Position numbers and translations under genes: made by a program
NCBI GenBank assembly: GCA_016808115.1
Contig: JAEQBH010000658.1
Span: forward strand, 248,001-312,000
Length of the DNA: 64,000 nucleotides
From: Tetrastigma voinierianum
Lineage: Eukaryota > Streptophyta > Magnoliopsida > Vitales > Vitaceae
Direction: 5' to 3'
Notes under the pieces: generated by a model
The model's input: the letters and a program-made list of their open reading frames with translations, nothing else
What the model was told of the DNA's origin: nothing
Databases searched by the model: none
Part shown: positions 10,162-21,095 of the stretch, piece after piece
Numbering within the stretch: position 1 is the stretch's first letter
Layout of the letters: each line of letters starts with the position of its first letter

Positions 10162-12111
10162 TGTGGCGCCCCGAACCAGGGGGTCCGTTGACTACCCGTC
10201 AACCGCGGAATACAAGAGGATGTCGGGTTACGCCATAGTCGGGGCGGGAGTCTCATTTGTACGGGAGCTCTCTACCCCGATTGGAAACACTGCATGAAAC
10301 ACATCCCCCAAGTAGTCCAATATAACCATAATGATACAAATATGGATAAACGGCTCTTGGCCCATACTACAATATCCATAAAAAAAACATATCAATATAT
10401 CCCATAGTTCTAGAGTTAGTAAATTACTCTGTCTGACATATATCAAAATTAGAAATTACAATACATGTGGAAAATCATCAAAGCCACACTGGCTTTCTTG
10501 AAACTTCGGCCTCTAGGACCGGCGATCCCTCGCACGCTCACACGCACATGGCAAAGGGGGTCCCACGACGGGGTGAGCTAAAGCTACGATGGGAGAATCG
10601 CCCTAAAGTGGGTTCACTCTTTAAGTGCAGTTGTCATTCAAGTAAACACACATTGAAACAAGTGGCAGTCTGCTTGAATGTCTGTGACCAACTCGAGATC
10701 AGGAGTCCTCAACGACTCTCTCACACTCCTTCAGCCTGCGTGTAGAAATGTGGTTTAATAGTGGACAACCCTCCGATGTGTATATATCGATTGGAGCGCT
10801 CAGAGCGATTGATATATTATTGGTGGACTACCCTCCGGCCAGATATCCCAGTTAGGTAGCTCAGACGATTGATTTTGGTTTGTGGGCCCCCTCAGATAAT
10901 TAATGTTTAGACTACCCTCCAGAACCATTTTCTCTGGAACTACATCTCATGCACTAACTCCTATAGTCCTAGGATGTTCCCGGTGCGTATGGGAAATGCA
11001 TGTGTGCGATTCGATACGATCAATCACGTGTTCACGAATATATAAAGCCTGCGAATATATTCATAAAAATTAAATCACACAAACATGTTATGTAATTATC
11101 ATTTCAAACACCAAATTATCTCACTTGGGCTGTGTTCCAAATCTGGCTTGATTCGATTGGTGCCAAGCGCGTATTTTCAAAATACATTTTCGTGTCACTA
11201 TTCCTAGGGTTTACGGTTCCAACACTCAAATAAATCATCGGTTCACCTTGTGAACCCGCATTTCACGGCCACTTCCGGCCTCAAATCCAATCAATACATG
11301 ATTAACACCAAAACACCCAATTTCACACCAACATCAGTCGTGGAGCAGCCACGGGAGGTTTGTGCGCTCACAGTGGTTTCTAAATTTTATATTAATTCGG
11401 TCCCGAGGTTTGGGAGCGAGTCAAACTTGACCCCTCACATTGATCGACTAAAACATTCGAAAGTGCGAAAATGGGAATAAGCTTAAGTAGGGAGAAACCC
11501 ACCTCGAGGAGTTTGAGAAAACTCCACCCCAAATCAGGTACGCGAAGCCCTCAGCGTGGGGGTTCTCTTCTTGTCCGAAGGCTAAGCCAGACGGTTGGAT
11601 CGCCGTATTCCCAGGAAAGTTACTCTCTCTCTAAAACTCTCTCAATCTGCTACTCCTTTGCGTCTCTTACCCAATTTTCACGTTTTTGCTTGGTTAAATG
11701 GAGAAGATGAGTCATGTGCACACTGTTTCGTCTTCTAGTGACAAACTTTCAAATGACCTTTATGTCGCCGTTTCCAGGTTTTTATATTATTGATATCGCG
11801 TGATCAGTTAATTATTCTCTCTCATACCACTCATGGCACATGAGTACGTGTTATATGTGATTTTCGTCGCATCGAAAATCATTTTACGACACCCGAGTAC
11901 GATGCCTCGAGAAAAGCGTGTCAACTTATTTGTCTCGAATGTACGAAATTTTACGTGCAAGCTAGATTTTGCGAGACAATTCAACTAATCTGATCCGTTT
12001 AAATGCGTCGAGATGCGAAATTGTTCTGATTTTCTTGAGGAAATAACAATTTTGTAATCGAAATTACGATTTTGCCCTTATTCCAGAAATTGGAATTTCT
12101 CGGGTCTTACA
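10162..12111 (-). repeat. Element A 5' LTR
   Basis: TGTGGCGCCCCG at the left, CGGGTCTTACA at the right, 1950 bp; mate of 2817-4761. Alignment by eye alternates near-identical blocks with garbled patches (see findings). On the minus strand it is followed by the primer-binding site, so it is the 5' LTR. The element promoter would lie here; the AT-rich words are too common to fix a TATA box. Confidence 0.85.
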
Positions 12112-12116
12112 TTAAT
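12112..12116. other. Target site duplication of element A, right copy
   Basis: TTAAT directly after the LTR end TTACA; identical to 2812-2816. Confidence 0.85.
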
Positions 12117-12450
12117 CTTCAATCATCCCATTTCTCTTGCCTTAGAACCAACTTTAGGACTTCCAAAAACTTGAAAACAACAATAAAAACAAAACAAGAT
12201 CAAACAAGAAAATTAACTATAAACAAACTAACTCAAAGGTAACTACAAAAATAGAAAATGGAAAATTTGAGTCCATCTTGACTCTACCAACCACGGAATG
12301 CTTGAGGATTCTTGCCCCCATCCTTCTTTAGGATGGAGTAATAGTGCCTCTTTTTGAGCTTGAGCACATCCTCTTCAAATGATTTGATCACTATGTCCAC
12401 AATGGAGGTTCCCTCAATCTCATGCCATGAAACTACAAGCTCTTCCACCT

Positions 12451-13050
12451 CTAAAATATAGGTATGTCTTCACTCGGCAACTCCTCTTGCACAAATGCCC
12501 AAGGAGTCATCTTCGGAATTGTCTCAACTTCATCATTCTTCTCTTTTGGTTCCGGAGAAGTCGACTCTTGTTCATTCTTCATTTGCTCAATTAACTCTTC
12601 ATCAACCTCTTCAACTTCCTCTTTTTCATTTACCTCTTCAATTTCTCCCTCACTTCTCAAGGTGACATCCTCATGAACTTCCTAATCTTCTTCTTGCGGA
12701 TTCTCTTCAATGGTGCTAAGCAAATTTCCTTGTAAGAGGGACTTGCTAACCTTTTGCTTAGCGTCATCCATGAATTTGGCATGAGCATTAGCCATTTCCG
12801 CTATACTTAGATTTTCTCCTTGTGGAAGTTAGGGTGGTTGAGCTTGTGCAAATGGATTCTCCATTTGACAATATATGATCATATGAGGCCCATTACAATA
12901 CCTACACGAGGGAGGGTATACTTGAACATCATTGGCCTCAAACTCAGTATTCTGAAATTGTGCATTTTGAAGTTGTTTGGTGAGAAAATTCACTTGAGCT
13001 AATAAATTGGCAAGAATGGCTTAAGTAGCTGAATTAATGAAAGCATCCAT
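12451..13050 (-). pseudogene. Element B gag-like frame with knuckle, three in-frame stops
   Basis: From the minus-strand ATG at 13050 a single frame of 200 codons runs to 12451. It starts MDAFINSAT, contains LAQVNFLTKQLQNAQFQNTE, then CRYCNGPHMIIYC (C-x2-C-x3-H-x4-C, a knuckle one residue shorter than the usual CCHC), and ends in an acidic Glu-rich tail with TPWAFVQEELPS. Three stops interrupt it, after NSAT, after AQPP and after PQEED. Such proteins occur in plant Ty3/gypsy elements with a tRNA-Asp primer site and would bind element RNA. Frame conservation around only three stops suggests fairly recent decay. The exact family is uncertain. Confidence 0.6.
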
Positions 13051-13176
13051 AATGAGTTAATCTCCTACGAAACAAAAATACAAATCCAAAGTAAAATGGA
13101 AAATGAAAATAAAACAAAACTAACTAAATTCAAAGTAAAAAAGGGCTACTTGGTATCAATATTAGTAAAAGCACCA

Positions 13177-13201
13177 TTCCCCGGCAAAGGTGCTAAAAAC
13201 T
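13177..13201 (-). other. Element B primer-binding site (tRNA-Asp type)
   Basis: Plus-strand CCCCGGCAAAGGTGCTA followed by AAAACT and the LTR TG at 13202. The minus strand is thus complementary to the 3' end of tRNA-Asp with two differences. Confidence 0.65.
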
Positions 13202-14716
13202 TGATAGGCTCAAAATGTGATATATAAAATGTGTGTGCCTTTATGCACAAGTGCACGTGACACCTCAAGTAATGAAGTGTGAATGTAAGAGTATCGTCCC
13301 ACGAGGATTAGGTTACTAATTACCGAAATTAGAATAGTCCTAACTTTATTTGGATTAACATAAAGGTGAAATTGGAAATGGAAAATAAACTAAGCGTGAA
13401 ATCCTAAATCTAAGATTCAACATGAAAGAAAATGTAATTACAAGAAAGCCTAGGGTTTTGATTTCATCTAACAAATTTCTATGGTAAGGCTCTACTTGTT
13501 CCCAATGATGCCTAAATCATATACTAATGACGATTCCACCTAAGTACATGCTATTCTTTCTCAAGCAGTAACAATCTACCCTTGAAAAAGGTTCTAATGT
13601 ATATCTACCTCAAACCATCATAACCAAGGATGCATTAAGTAATTGAAATCCATAAAGTCACATGTAACCCACAAATATCTCATTATACAGTGAAACATGA
13701 CGCTCCATTCATGGTCTAACTTAATTATTGTTTCTCAACCTTAAATTAGGTAAAAAAAAAATCATGTTAATGGTGATCAATCATCAACAAGCATTAGGAA
13801 TTGAATAGAACATTGAATATATAAGAAAATCCAAACATGAAAGATTACAAATCAAAGCTAAACACCATAGTTCATTGTTTAGACTACATCAAAACCCTCG
13901 AAAATGAGATTAGTTCATGGAGAGGAGAAATACAACCAAAGAAAATAGAGAAAATATAAGAGGAAAAGAAATAGCCTATATGGAAGATGAAATGCTCAAT
14001 CCCCTCTCCAAATTTTCTTATTTTTCTTCAATCTTCTTTCTTCCCCAAAGAGAGCTTTGCCCTAGGGTTTAGAAACCCTAGGGGGTTCCCTCTTTGCTGC
14101 CAAGAGAAACCCCCTCTTTGGCTCCATAACTCCTCCTCCCTCCCTCCTTCAATGCCCTAATTTCCCCTTCCTTATAAGCCAAAAACCAAGAGAGAAATAA
14201 GAAATGGGCTTCGGCTGAACATGGGCTCGACATCCGCGCTATAGCGTGGCGGATCTGAGGTTGTAATGAGGCAAAAATGGGGAGCTAATGGAACCATTGA
14301 AGACAACTCACACCATAGCGTGAGTGGACTCATGCTAAAGCGTGAGGCACATGCTTTAGCGTGAGTGGACTCACGCTAAATTCATAAATTCGTCCATTCA
14401 CGTCATGATGTCATATTTTACTCATTCAGACTCCGAATCACGACATTTTAGTGTCTACGGAAAGCCTTCAGAGTCTAGAATCTGCCTATGCCAATGAGGG
14501 GTCATAGAAGGACATCAGGCAGGCGAAATGATCACATGTTTGTTGTGACTACATGTTGACTTTGTCGATTTTTCTTTGATTTCGCTCATTTATGCTTAAT
14601 GGTTAGACTATTTACAAAATTGAGAAAAAAGAGCATTATGGCACTTATTTATATCATAAAACTACTAAAACCTAAGCAAAACAAGGGAATAAAATGAGTA
14701 TTTAAAATACTCATCA
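13202..14716 (-). repeat. Element B LTR (5' LTR), 1.5 kb
   Basis: Begins TGATAGGCTC and ends ATACTCATCA, that is TG...CA. The minus-strand start TGATGAGTATTTTAAATACT matches the TGATGAGT start of the Athila-group LTRs in this window (52238, 40486). Near 13240-13320 the text GCACAAGTGCACGTGACA and CGTCCCACGAGGATT is the R/U5-like part also seen in element E. The part from 14220 to 14390 carries repeated GCGTGAGT/ACTCACGC words. The mate on the left is not in the window. Confidence 0.7.
14355..14380. repeat. Perfect 12-base palindrome in element B LTR
   Basis: Arms TTTAGCGTGAGT and ACTCACGCTAAA around a GG centre. Partial copies occur at 14240-14255 (CGCTATAGCG) and 14310-14350. Confidence 0.9.
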
Positions 14717-15436
14717 AGTAACTCAAATTATGCTTGATCAGATTCCTTTACTATCATCACAAATCCAGTTGGGGTGTTGTAGTTTTATCCAAGATTTGTT
14801 AAACATATTTTTTAATCGAGACACAAAAGGAGGAAGAGGTAAGCTTTACCTCAAAGAAATATTAAATCTCATTTCTTTTTTGAGAGATAAATCTCATATC
14901 TAATGTTACAATTATTACAAAACAAAAATTAGAAAGTTGTTAAAGTTGCCAGTAATCTTATGTGTAGTAGAGAAATTTTCCAGATAGATGAGAGTTATAA
15001 TTTAAATTAAATTTTGGGAACTTCATAACTGTACAGAGTGGGATGATGAGTTATAGGTGGAAGAATGAATCCAAAAATTTTATCCCCAAATATGTTATAT
15101 ATTCCCAATGTTCATCAATATTCAAATAAGCATGTTTTTTTTTTTTTGACAACTAGATACTTTAGTTACGATTTAGTAAATTGTCTCCACTAAGGCTCGA
15201 ATCCATAACATTTTCCCTTCTTATGCTTTGTCTTTTTAAAACGTTGAACATTGCATCACATGAGCTAGACATGATGGGCAAATAATTAAGCATGTTATTG
15301 TTTTCAGTAAAAAGGCGAAATAAGTGGATCTAAAATGATGTCTTTACCATTAATGATGATAAAGAAGAACTGCTAAGAAAAGTAAATATGATATACAATC
15401 GTTTATTTCTCTTAAATATTAATTGTTGATATATAC
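14717..15436. other. Low-copy AT-rich DNA, no gene seen
   Basis: Non-repetitive AT-rich sequence right of the element B LTR with a T run near 15128. A possible intron of the exon-like fragment that follows would lie here on the minus strand. Confidence 0.4.
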
Positions 15437-15676
15437 CTTGCAGTAATTTATTGAAAATTTCTTCATCAGCATGAAAATCATCATGAGCAGCTTTTACCAT
15501 CTCAATTGTGCAGTCCATGTCATCAAAGAAATGATTTTTAGTACAACGTTTTGCCTTGGTAGTTGTTAGTCCACTACTTAGACCTGCTTCCCGTATGATA
15601 CCATGTAAGGTGCTTGGTAAATCCATAGAAAACAAATGTTGCCGAATGATTTGAGGAGTGTGGAATATCGAATTCC
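15437..15676 (-). pseudogene. Exon-like fragment of an unrecognised gene
   Basis: A minus-strand frame reads FHTPQIIRQHLFSMDLPSTL, later NHFFDDMDCTIEMVKAAHDD and EEIFNKLLQ. It stops being protein-like at CTGCAAG|GTATAT, which resembles a 5' splice site (GT at 15435-15436). Upstream the frame closes at a TAA near 15679, while a second frame reads DALAYNVGI across the same stretch, suggesting a frameshift. The composition is not that of the surrounding retrotransposons. I do not recognise the family, so no function is given. It could be one exon of a real gene or a gene fragment. Confidence 0.35.
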
Positions 15677-17875
15677 CACATTATATGCAAGGGCATCTAA
15701 TTGATATCTTGCTTGTTGAATTTTGTATTACAAAATAGATAAAGTATTCAACCCCATCCTCATAATATTCCTTAGACCGGTCCTTTGAAATCAACCAATG
15801 ATCAATCTCTAACACATGAGAAATAAATTTTATATTTAAACACATAGATAGCAAACTTCATTAATGGGTTGAACAAAGGGTACGTAAAGATGTTAATTAT
15901 CAAGTAACTTAAATTTTTAAGGTACAATAATTATATGAAAAAAGGTTAATTACTTTAAAAGGAAAAAAAATAGATTCGCAATATCCTAAGTAATAAATTG
16001 AATGGTGTGTGGGTTTTTGTGTGTGTGTGTGTAATTCAGTCTATCTGTTCTTATACTTCTAAGTTTAGCAACCAAAATCATAAGAAAGTAATAGTATCAA
16101 GTTTTCAAGGCCAAGTTTTCTTGTTTGCAATATAGTGGGAAATGGGGTATTGGGCGAATGAGTCGAGCCCATTCGGGTTGCATGTCAAAACAAGCCAAGC
16201 CAATTATGTCTACTTTTATTCACTCCCACTTTTGGATAGCCTAGCCCGTCTCAGACCACTAGCCAAAATGGACCGAACAGTAAAAAATTTAAAAAAAAAA
16301 TAAATAAATAACACTTTTATAAATTTTATATATTGTAAAATAATGTTTTCTTTGAAATACTTAGAATTTATTCTTATGTTCTTAAATGATTATATAAGAT
16401 AAATTATTTTAGTTATATTTATAAGTGTTTTTTTATTTATTTTTTCATCTTTTAGTATTATTTTATTAAAACTAATTATTTAATAACTATTCTTTTCTAT
16501 AAACAACTAATTATATTTTCATAATATAAAAAATAATATTTTAACAATTAGAAAATATTATGTAATCATTAAAATTTAAAAAAATAAAAGCAGGTCACGC
16601 CTGTGAGCAGGCTGACCCGACCCCGAACCACAGGGGTTACGGGCCCTGTGGGTTGGGCGGTAAAGCGTGGTTATTTAGGATTTAGAGTGCGATGCGCATG
16701 CATGTACGTACCATGTACATACCTTGTTCTTACAATAAAGCATATAAATAACTAATCATGATATTTAAAAACTTTATTCAAATGGTATAATACAGTGGGA
16801 GTTCTAGGAACATGAATGCAGTAAACCAGCAAAATTTTTAGTTAATAATGTTAGTAGTTTTTAATTATATCGATGCTTAACGCTCTACTCAATGCAAACC
16901 AGATTATGGTCTTGATTGCATGTGGGATAGGCTTAATCTCTGAAAAGTCCGTGTCATTTTACATTAAATGCATCGATTGATATAAACAGAAATATTCCAA
17001 TTTTGGTGAATGAGATACCTGGCCTTGATTTTAGAATTCATCCGGTGTGAAAAAGGAAGGCCTGATTCTAAAATTTTCAAGTTATGCATCATTGTTAGGG
17101 ATATTTCTTCTTGTACTAGCTCAATCGAGGATGAGAAAAAAATGAGCTTATAAGAGGGTCATAAGTTATTTTTATAAGATCTTTCAAACACCTATAATTT
17201 TTATCAAAAATACTTATGTGAAAAGATAAGTTCAAATAAGCTGTAAATAAGCTCTCACAAACACACCTTATATCCAAAATCAAATATTGTTGGTATGATG
17301 TCCCATTCCCATGTATTTTGGGCTTCCATTTAATATAAACTTATGGGCACAAGTCAAATAACTTGTAACTCAATTTTAGGTAGATTTGATTCTATAGAAA
17401 GAACCCACGTAAGTAGATTCCCTAATTCATCACTTTTATTCGATCTTGATCGAAAAAAATTAAGTAAAGATACTTTGATCAATTATTTTTTTATAAAAAT
17501 TTTCAAAATGTTGATTCTAGTCACCTACATGAAGTGGATCCTTATGAATTTAGTGCATTGTAAAAGCTAGATTCCTAAGATTTTTTATTTTATTTTTTAT
17601 TTTTATTTTTTGTAAATTTGTAATATTCTATTCTTACTTCTTTGTAGCCTATAAGCCCATGTACGGTTGAACTTATTCAACTCTTAAATTCCATTATTAT
17701 TCTAGAAATAACATTTTTATTTTAATACAAATAGGTGTTTTGTAATGATGGAATAAAGTTTCTAACATTACAAATCTACTCGACTCTTAAGGCAGACAAA
17801 TGGTAAAACCATTTTTCGACTTCTTGAGCTACTTTCTAACTTTTTGTTCTTAGAAAAAGAAAATATGGTAATCCA
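15677..17875. other. Low-copy AT-rich stretch
   Basis: No supported gene. Visible features are a GT microsatellite near 16017-16032 and two GC-richer patches (16140-16270 and 16590-16680, with GACCCGACCCCGAACC) that bracket AT-rich DNA and could be ends of a small DNA transposon, though no terminal inverted repeat was found. Confidence 0.4.
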
Positions 17876-18110
17876 AGGCATGTTTGGTTCTTTGTTTTGA
17901 AAAATATTCTTGAGAACAGTTTTTGAAAACCAATCGAACACCATTTTAGTGTTCTTTGAAAACTGTTTTTGTTTCCTGAATTTAGTGTTTTTTGTGTTTT
18001 TTTGAGGAAAAAACAAAACATGGAACCAAAATTGTTCTCCCTGTTTTCTAGGTTCTCCTTGTTTTTGAAAACAAAAAATTGTTTTTAAAAACTAGAATCA
18101 AACAAACCCT
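17876..18110. mobile_element. MITE-like inverted repeat, about 235 bp
   Basis: The left end AGGCATGTTTGGTTCTTTG pairs with the right end, whose complement reads AGGGTTTGTTTGATTCTAG. The interior is rich in GTTTTTGAAAA and its complement, so the whole piece folds back. The ends resemble hAT-type MITEs of plants (GGGCATGTTTGGTT). An 8-bp target duplication is not visible, so superfamily assignment is tentative. Confidence 0.45.
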
Positions 18111-19727
18111 AATATTTTGTTCTTTACTTAAAAATTGAATTCTTAGAGAAGTTATATTTATATAATTGTTTTAGAAATGATAAGAAAAAAATAAAGCATT
18201 ATGATACAAGTAATTTAAAAAATATGAAATGGTGTAATATGATATTCTAAGTTTTCAAACAAACTTTAGTACGAATATCTTGGAATAATTTTTGAAATGT
18301 TGTTTTTTCTAAAACCGCTACAAAATCACTTTCTAAACAAAGCTATTAAGTCGACTCTTTACATTTAGTTACTACATTGAATTCGGTCCATGTGGTATGA
18401 AGTTTGGAACTGATGGTTGGGTTGGGTTGGATTGTGATTAGAAAATCAATTAAAATATTTACTCTCTATACAGAAGCACGGGCGAGACTAATATTAACTA
18501 ACATGATGATAAGGACGAAATTTCACTCGAAAACATTCATTTAGCTTACCTCAAAAAGCAAGTAAAAAATTGAACGGTTTGTCTTCTTTAAACACCTTCT
18601 CTTTCTCCTTTCTAGAACTACACGTCAAAACATTTGTTAATATAACACGGTTAAGACAAACAATATTCCTTGGGAGAGATAGTATAACTCCATACGATAT
18701 TTGAAATCTAGAATCAGAATGAAGCTTAATTCATGTTTGGTTGCTAAGAAAATGTGCATAAAGAAAAGAAATGACAAGCATAAATCATCCTCATGAAGTA
18801 AGCCTCCCTGTTTATAAAAACAATTGTTTACCCTACAAAGGTCATTCTAAGTTGAATGGGATTTAAGAGATCGATAAGCCCAGTAACTCTCCATGGACCA
18901 AATGTCGATAATAGCAATCATAAGATAGACTAAATGCAAGGATAGTATGCCAATATGTAGAACTAACAATTACAAAACATAAACAAGGAGTTGTGGCTCC
19001 CCACCTCCCCCGGAATAAGGCTTACTTACACTTATACAAAACTTGAGGCCACTATGTGGCCAAAGGCATATCAATTGCCTATAATGCCTTAGTTCTATAT
19101 GTGTATTTTTCCTTATGAGGTGCATAATAAGATCTCAACATACAACATCATAAGTTGAATAAATCCTTAAAAACTTCTAGAAAAGGGCACCTAATAACTC
19201 ATATTATGATCGAGTCACATGTGAAAGAGCTTTAGATAAAATCGGTTGGCTTGTCTGATCATTAGGTAAAATCCTGATCATACCCTGGTTCTCTTCACTT
19301 TGTTTATCTTAACCTTTTTTTTCTTCCTTTTCGGCGAACAATTTCATTGTGGCCTTGAGTAGGGTTGGGACTATAAAAATGGATGTCCCCTTTGTATGCA
19401 AAGCTTTTAGGGATCAGGCTGCAATAACTACATGGCTTGAAGGTGCTAGGGAAGAGCTCTCTAATCTACAGATCAAGGTCTCCAATGATTGTCAAGATAG
19501 GAACCCTCTTCAGACTATAAAAACACCTTCTTTGTTTGATATGACAACAACTCTAGAAAAAAAAAAATACAGTGAATGTGCCAACCAGAATTGTTGACAT
19601 CAGAGAAGTGCCCTTTATGAAAGTGGCCTTGACAAAAGGGACCGCAGTCATTAAAGATTTGTCTCCCATTTGCACCTAATGAGTTGAAATTTTAGGGACA
19701 GTCTTATCCCATACACTATCTTATCCC
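18111..19727. other. Low-copy region upstream of the E6-like gene
   Basis: AT-rich DNA without recognisable genes. A TATAAAA word near 19519 lies about 210 bases upstream of the E6-like ATG and is a possible core promoter, not proven. The short frame at 19349-19597 has no recognisable features. Confidence 0.35.
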
Positions 19728-20190
19728 ATGGCTTCGTCTTTCAAATACTTTCCTTTCCTCCTCATCCTCCTTATCCTCTTCTCCATCTCTCTGCAGATTA
19801 ATGCAAGGGAAAGCCAGTTCTTAGCAAAGTCACCAACCCCATCATCAACAACAACAATATTAAGGAAGAGTCATAGCTTCCTAACAAAGAAGAATCCAAA
19901 ACAAGTAGCTGAAAGAGTAAGAGCAGAACCCATCTGGATATAGCAGACTATGGCCTATACAATTTGAATCCAAACGGTTCCTCCCAACGGTACAAGCAAC
20001 AATATTCCTACCTTTGAATATTCCAAACCTTAGCAATAACTACTATACTTGAGAACTCTACCAATGCCCGATCAACGAGAGATGAACACGATTGCTACAT
20101 GTGGAGGCTATTCCACCATGTCCAGCCAAAACAACTACTATAATGGTGATAACATGTATGACAACAACTTATAGAGGGAGTATAGACCTT
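19728..20190 (+). pseudogene. E6-like: E6-like secreted protein gene, broken
   Basis: The ATG at 19728 opens a 71-codon frame with a clear signal peptide (hydrophobic FPFLLILLILFSISLQ) followed by NARESQFLAKSP, which matches the pattern of plant E6-like proteins (cotton-fibre E6 family: signal peptide, then AREsqFfsK). The frame stops at 19943. In a shifted frame the gene resumes as YGLYNLNPNGSSQ and YKQQYSYL, then NIPNLSNNYYT, ENSTNARSTRDEHDCY, and GGYSTMSSQNNYYNGDNMYD, ending near 20170. The Asn/Tyr-rich repeats are typical of E6. At least three frame changes or stops separate these parts. The E6 family is presumed to act in or near the cell wall; its molecular role is unknown. Intact E6-like proteins are longer, with more NNYY repeats. 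It is the only host gene I can name here. Confidence 0.65.
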
Positions 20191-20425
20191 AATCTAAATC
20201 ACATTCCAAGGATATAGACATTATTAAAGCTTAGAAAAGATGTTATTACTTAATATGTGAAAAGAATTAAAGCCTAAAGACATCTCCTTATCAAATCTTT
20301 TGAAAATCAAGTAAAACACCAAACACAAAAGATGGTCTAATATTTAGCATTAGAATATTACGGCATATGCCTGTGTTTGTGTGTCTTGTATGTAATTTGG
20401 GGAATGAAATTCTGTTAAAGAATAA

Positions 20426-21095
20426 TGTAAAACCGGGAAAATTTGTAATTTTCAAGAAAAATAGTAAAGAATAATAATGACCGTAATTGTCATAATGGTT
20501 CGGAAGCCTAGAAAATTCTCTAGATCTCGGATGATGAAGCAGTTACCTTTAGTTAAATTCGTCTACGTGAAATCCTGGCGTGACCCGAGAAAAGTTTCAT
20601 CGAATTAAAGACAGAGCGGAATATTTTACAATTTTAAGGTTGAGAAGCGGAGTCGGTGACTTAGGGGACGAGATTTTTATGAAAATCTCGGAAGTCAGGA
20701 AATGGCTTGAGATAAGTCTATTTAAAATAAATTGAACTGAAAAGAAATAAATTGTTTCGGGGTAAAAATGGACCCAAATGAGGCAATATGGGTCATATAT
20801 CCAAATAAGAATAATAATATGTAATAAAAGGATAAAATCAAAGGGAGGGAAACGAGCGAGAGGAGGAATTAATGTAGAGAGAGAGATATTTTATTTTTAT
20901 TTTGTGTGTGTATTATTATTATTATTTGGATATATGACTCATATTTGCCTCGTGGATTTACCCCGAAAACAATTGTTATTTTAATTGCAATTTATTTTAA
21001 ATAGGCAGCTCAACCATTTCCTGACTTAAGACCTGTAAAATCTCGTCCTTCACCAGAGAAAATAGTAAAATATTATGCTGTCTCAAAACCAACCG
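20426..21095 (+). repeat. LTR-like fragment forming a long inverted repeat
   Basis: TGTAAAACCGGGAAAATTTG at 20426 resembles the start of a Tekay-like LTR (compare the minus-strand start TGTAAGACCCGAG of element A), and TCTCTAGATCTCGGATGATG follows as in those LTRs. From about 20600-20830 the sequence is repeated in inverted order at about 20911-21090: CAGGAAATGG, CTATTTAAAATAAATTG, TTTCGGGGTAAA and GTCATATATCCAAATAA each occur in both arms. The spacer is about 80 bases and contains TTATTATTATT. Either two LTR pieces lie in opposite orientation or this is a foldback element. It lies in the presumed 3' untranslated region of the E6-like gene. Confidence 0.6.

Larger units (their letters stand above)
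2817..12111 (-). mobile_element. Element A: Tekay-like Ty3/gypsy retrotransposon with both LTRs
   Basis: A structurally complete but coding-dead element of about 9.3 kb in minus orientation: 5' LTR 10162-12111, a degenerate initiator tRNA-Met-type primer-binding site, long leader, truncated gag, protease, RT, decayed RNase H/integrase, integrase C-terminus, polypurine tract 4762-4774, and 3' LTR 2817-4761. It is flanked by a perfect TTAAT duplication. RT motifs and the integrase C-terminal segment resemble the Tekay (Del) chromoviruses. Most of gag is missing and every domain carries stops or frameshifts, so it is non-autonomous now. Confidence 0.85.
12117..13201 (-). mobile_element. Element B internal region, right part
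   Basis: The interior of element B resumes after the element A target duplication. It holds a broken gag-like frame (12451-13050) and, next to the LTR at 13202, a primer-binding site whose plus-strand text CCCCGGCAAAGGTGCTA resembles the 3' end of plant tRNA-Asp (CCCCGGCAACGGCGCCA). Orientation is therefore minus. Confidence 0.6.

Noticed and set aside
16140..16680. hAT-like transposon from GC-rich end patches
   Set aside because: No terminal inverted repeat or 8-bp duplication could be found.
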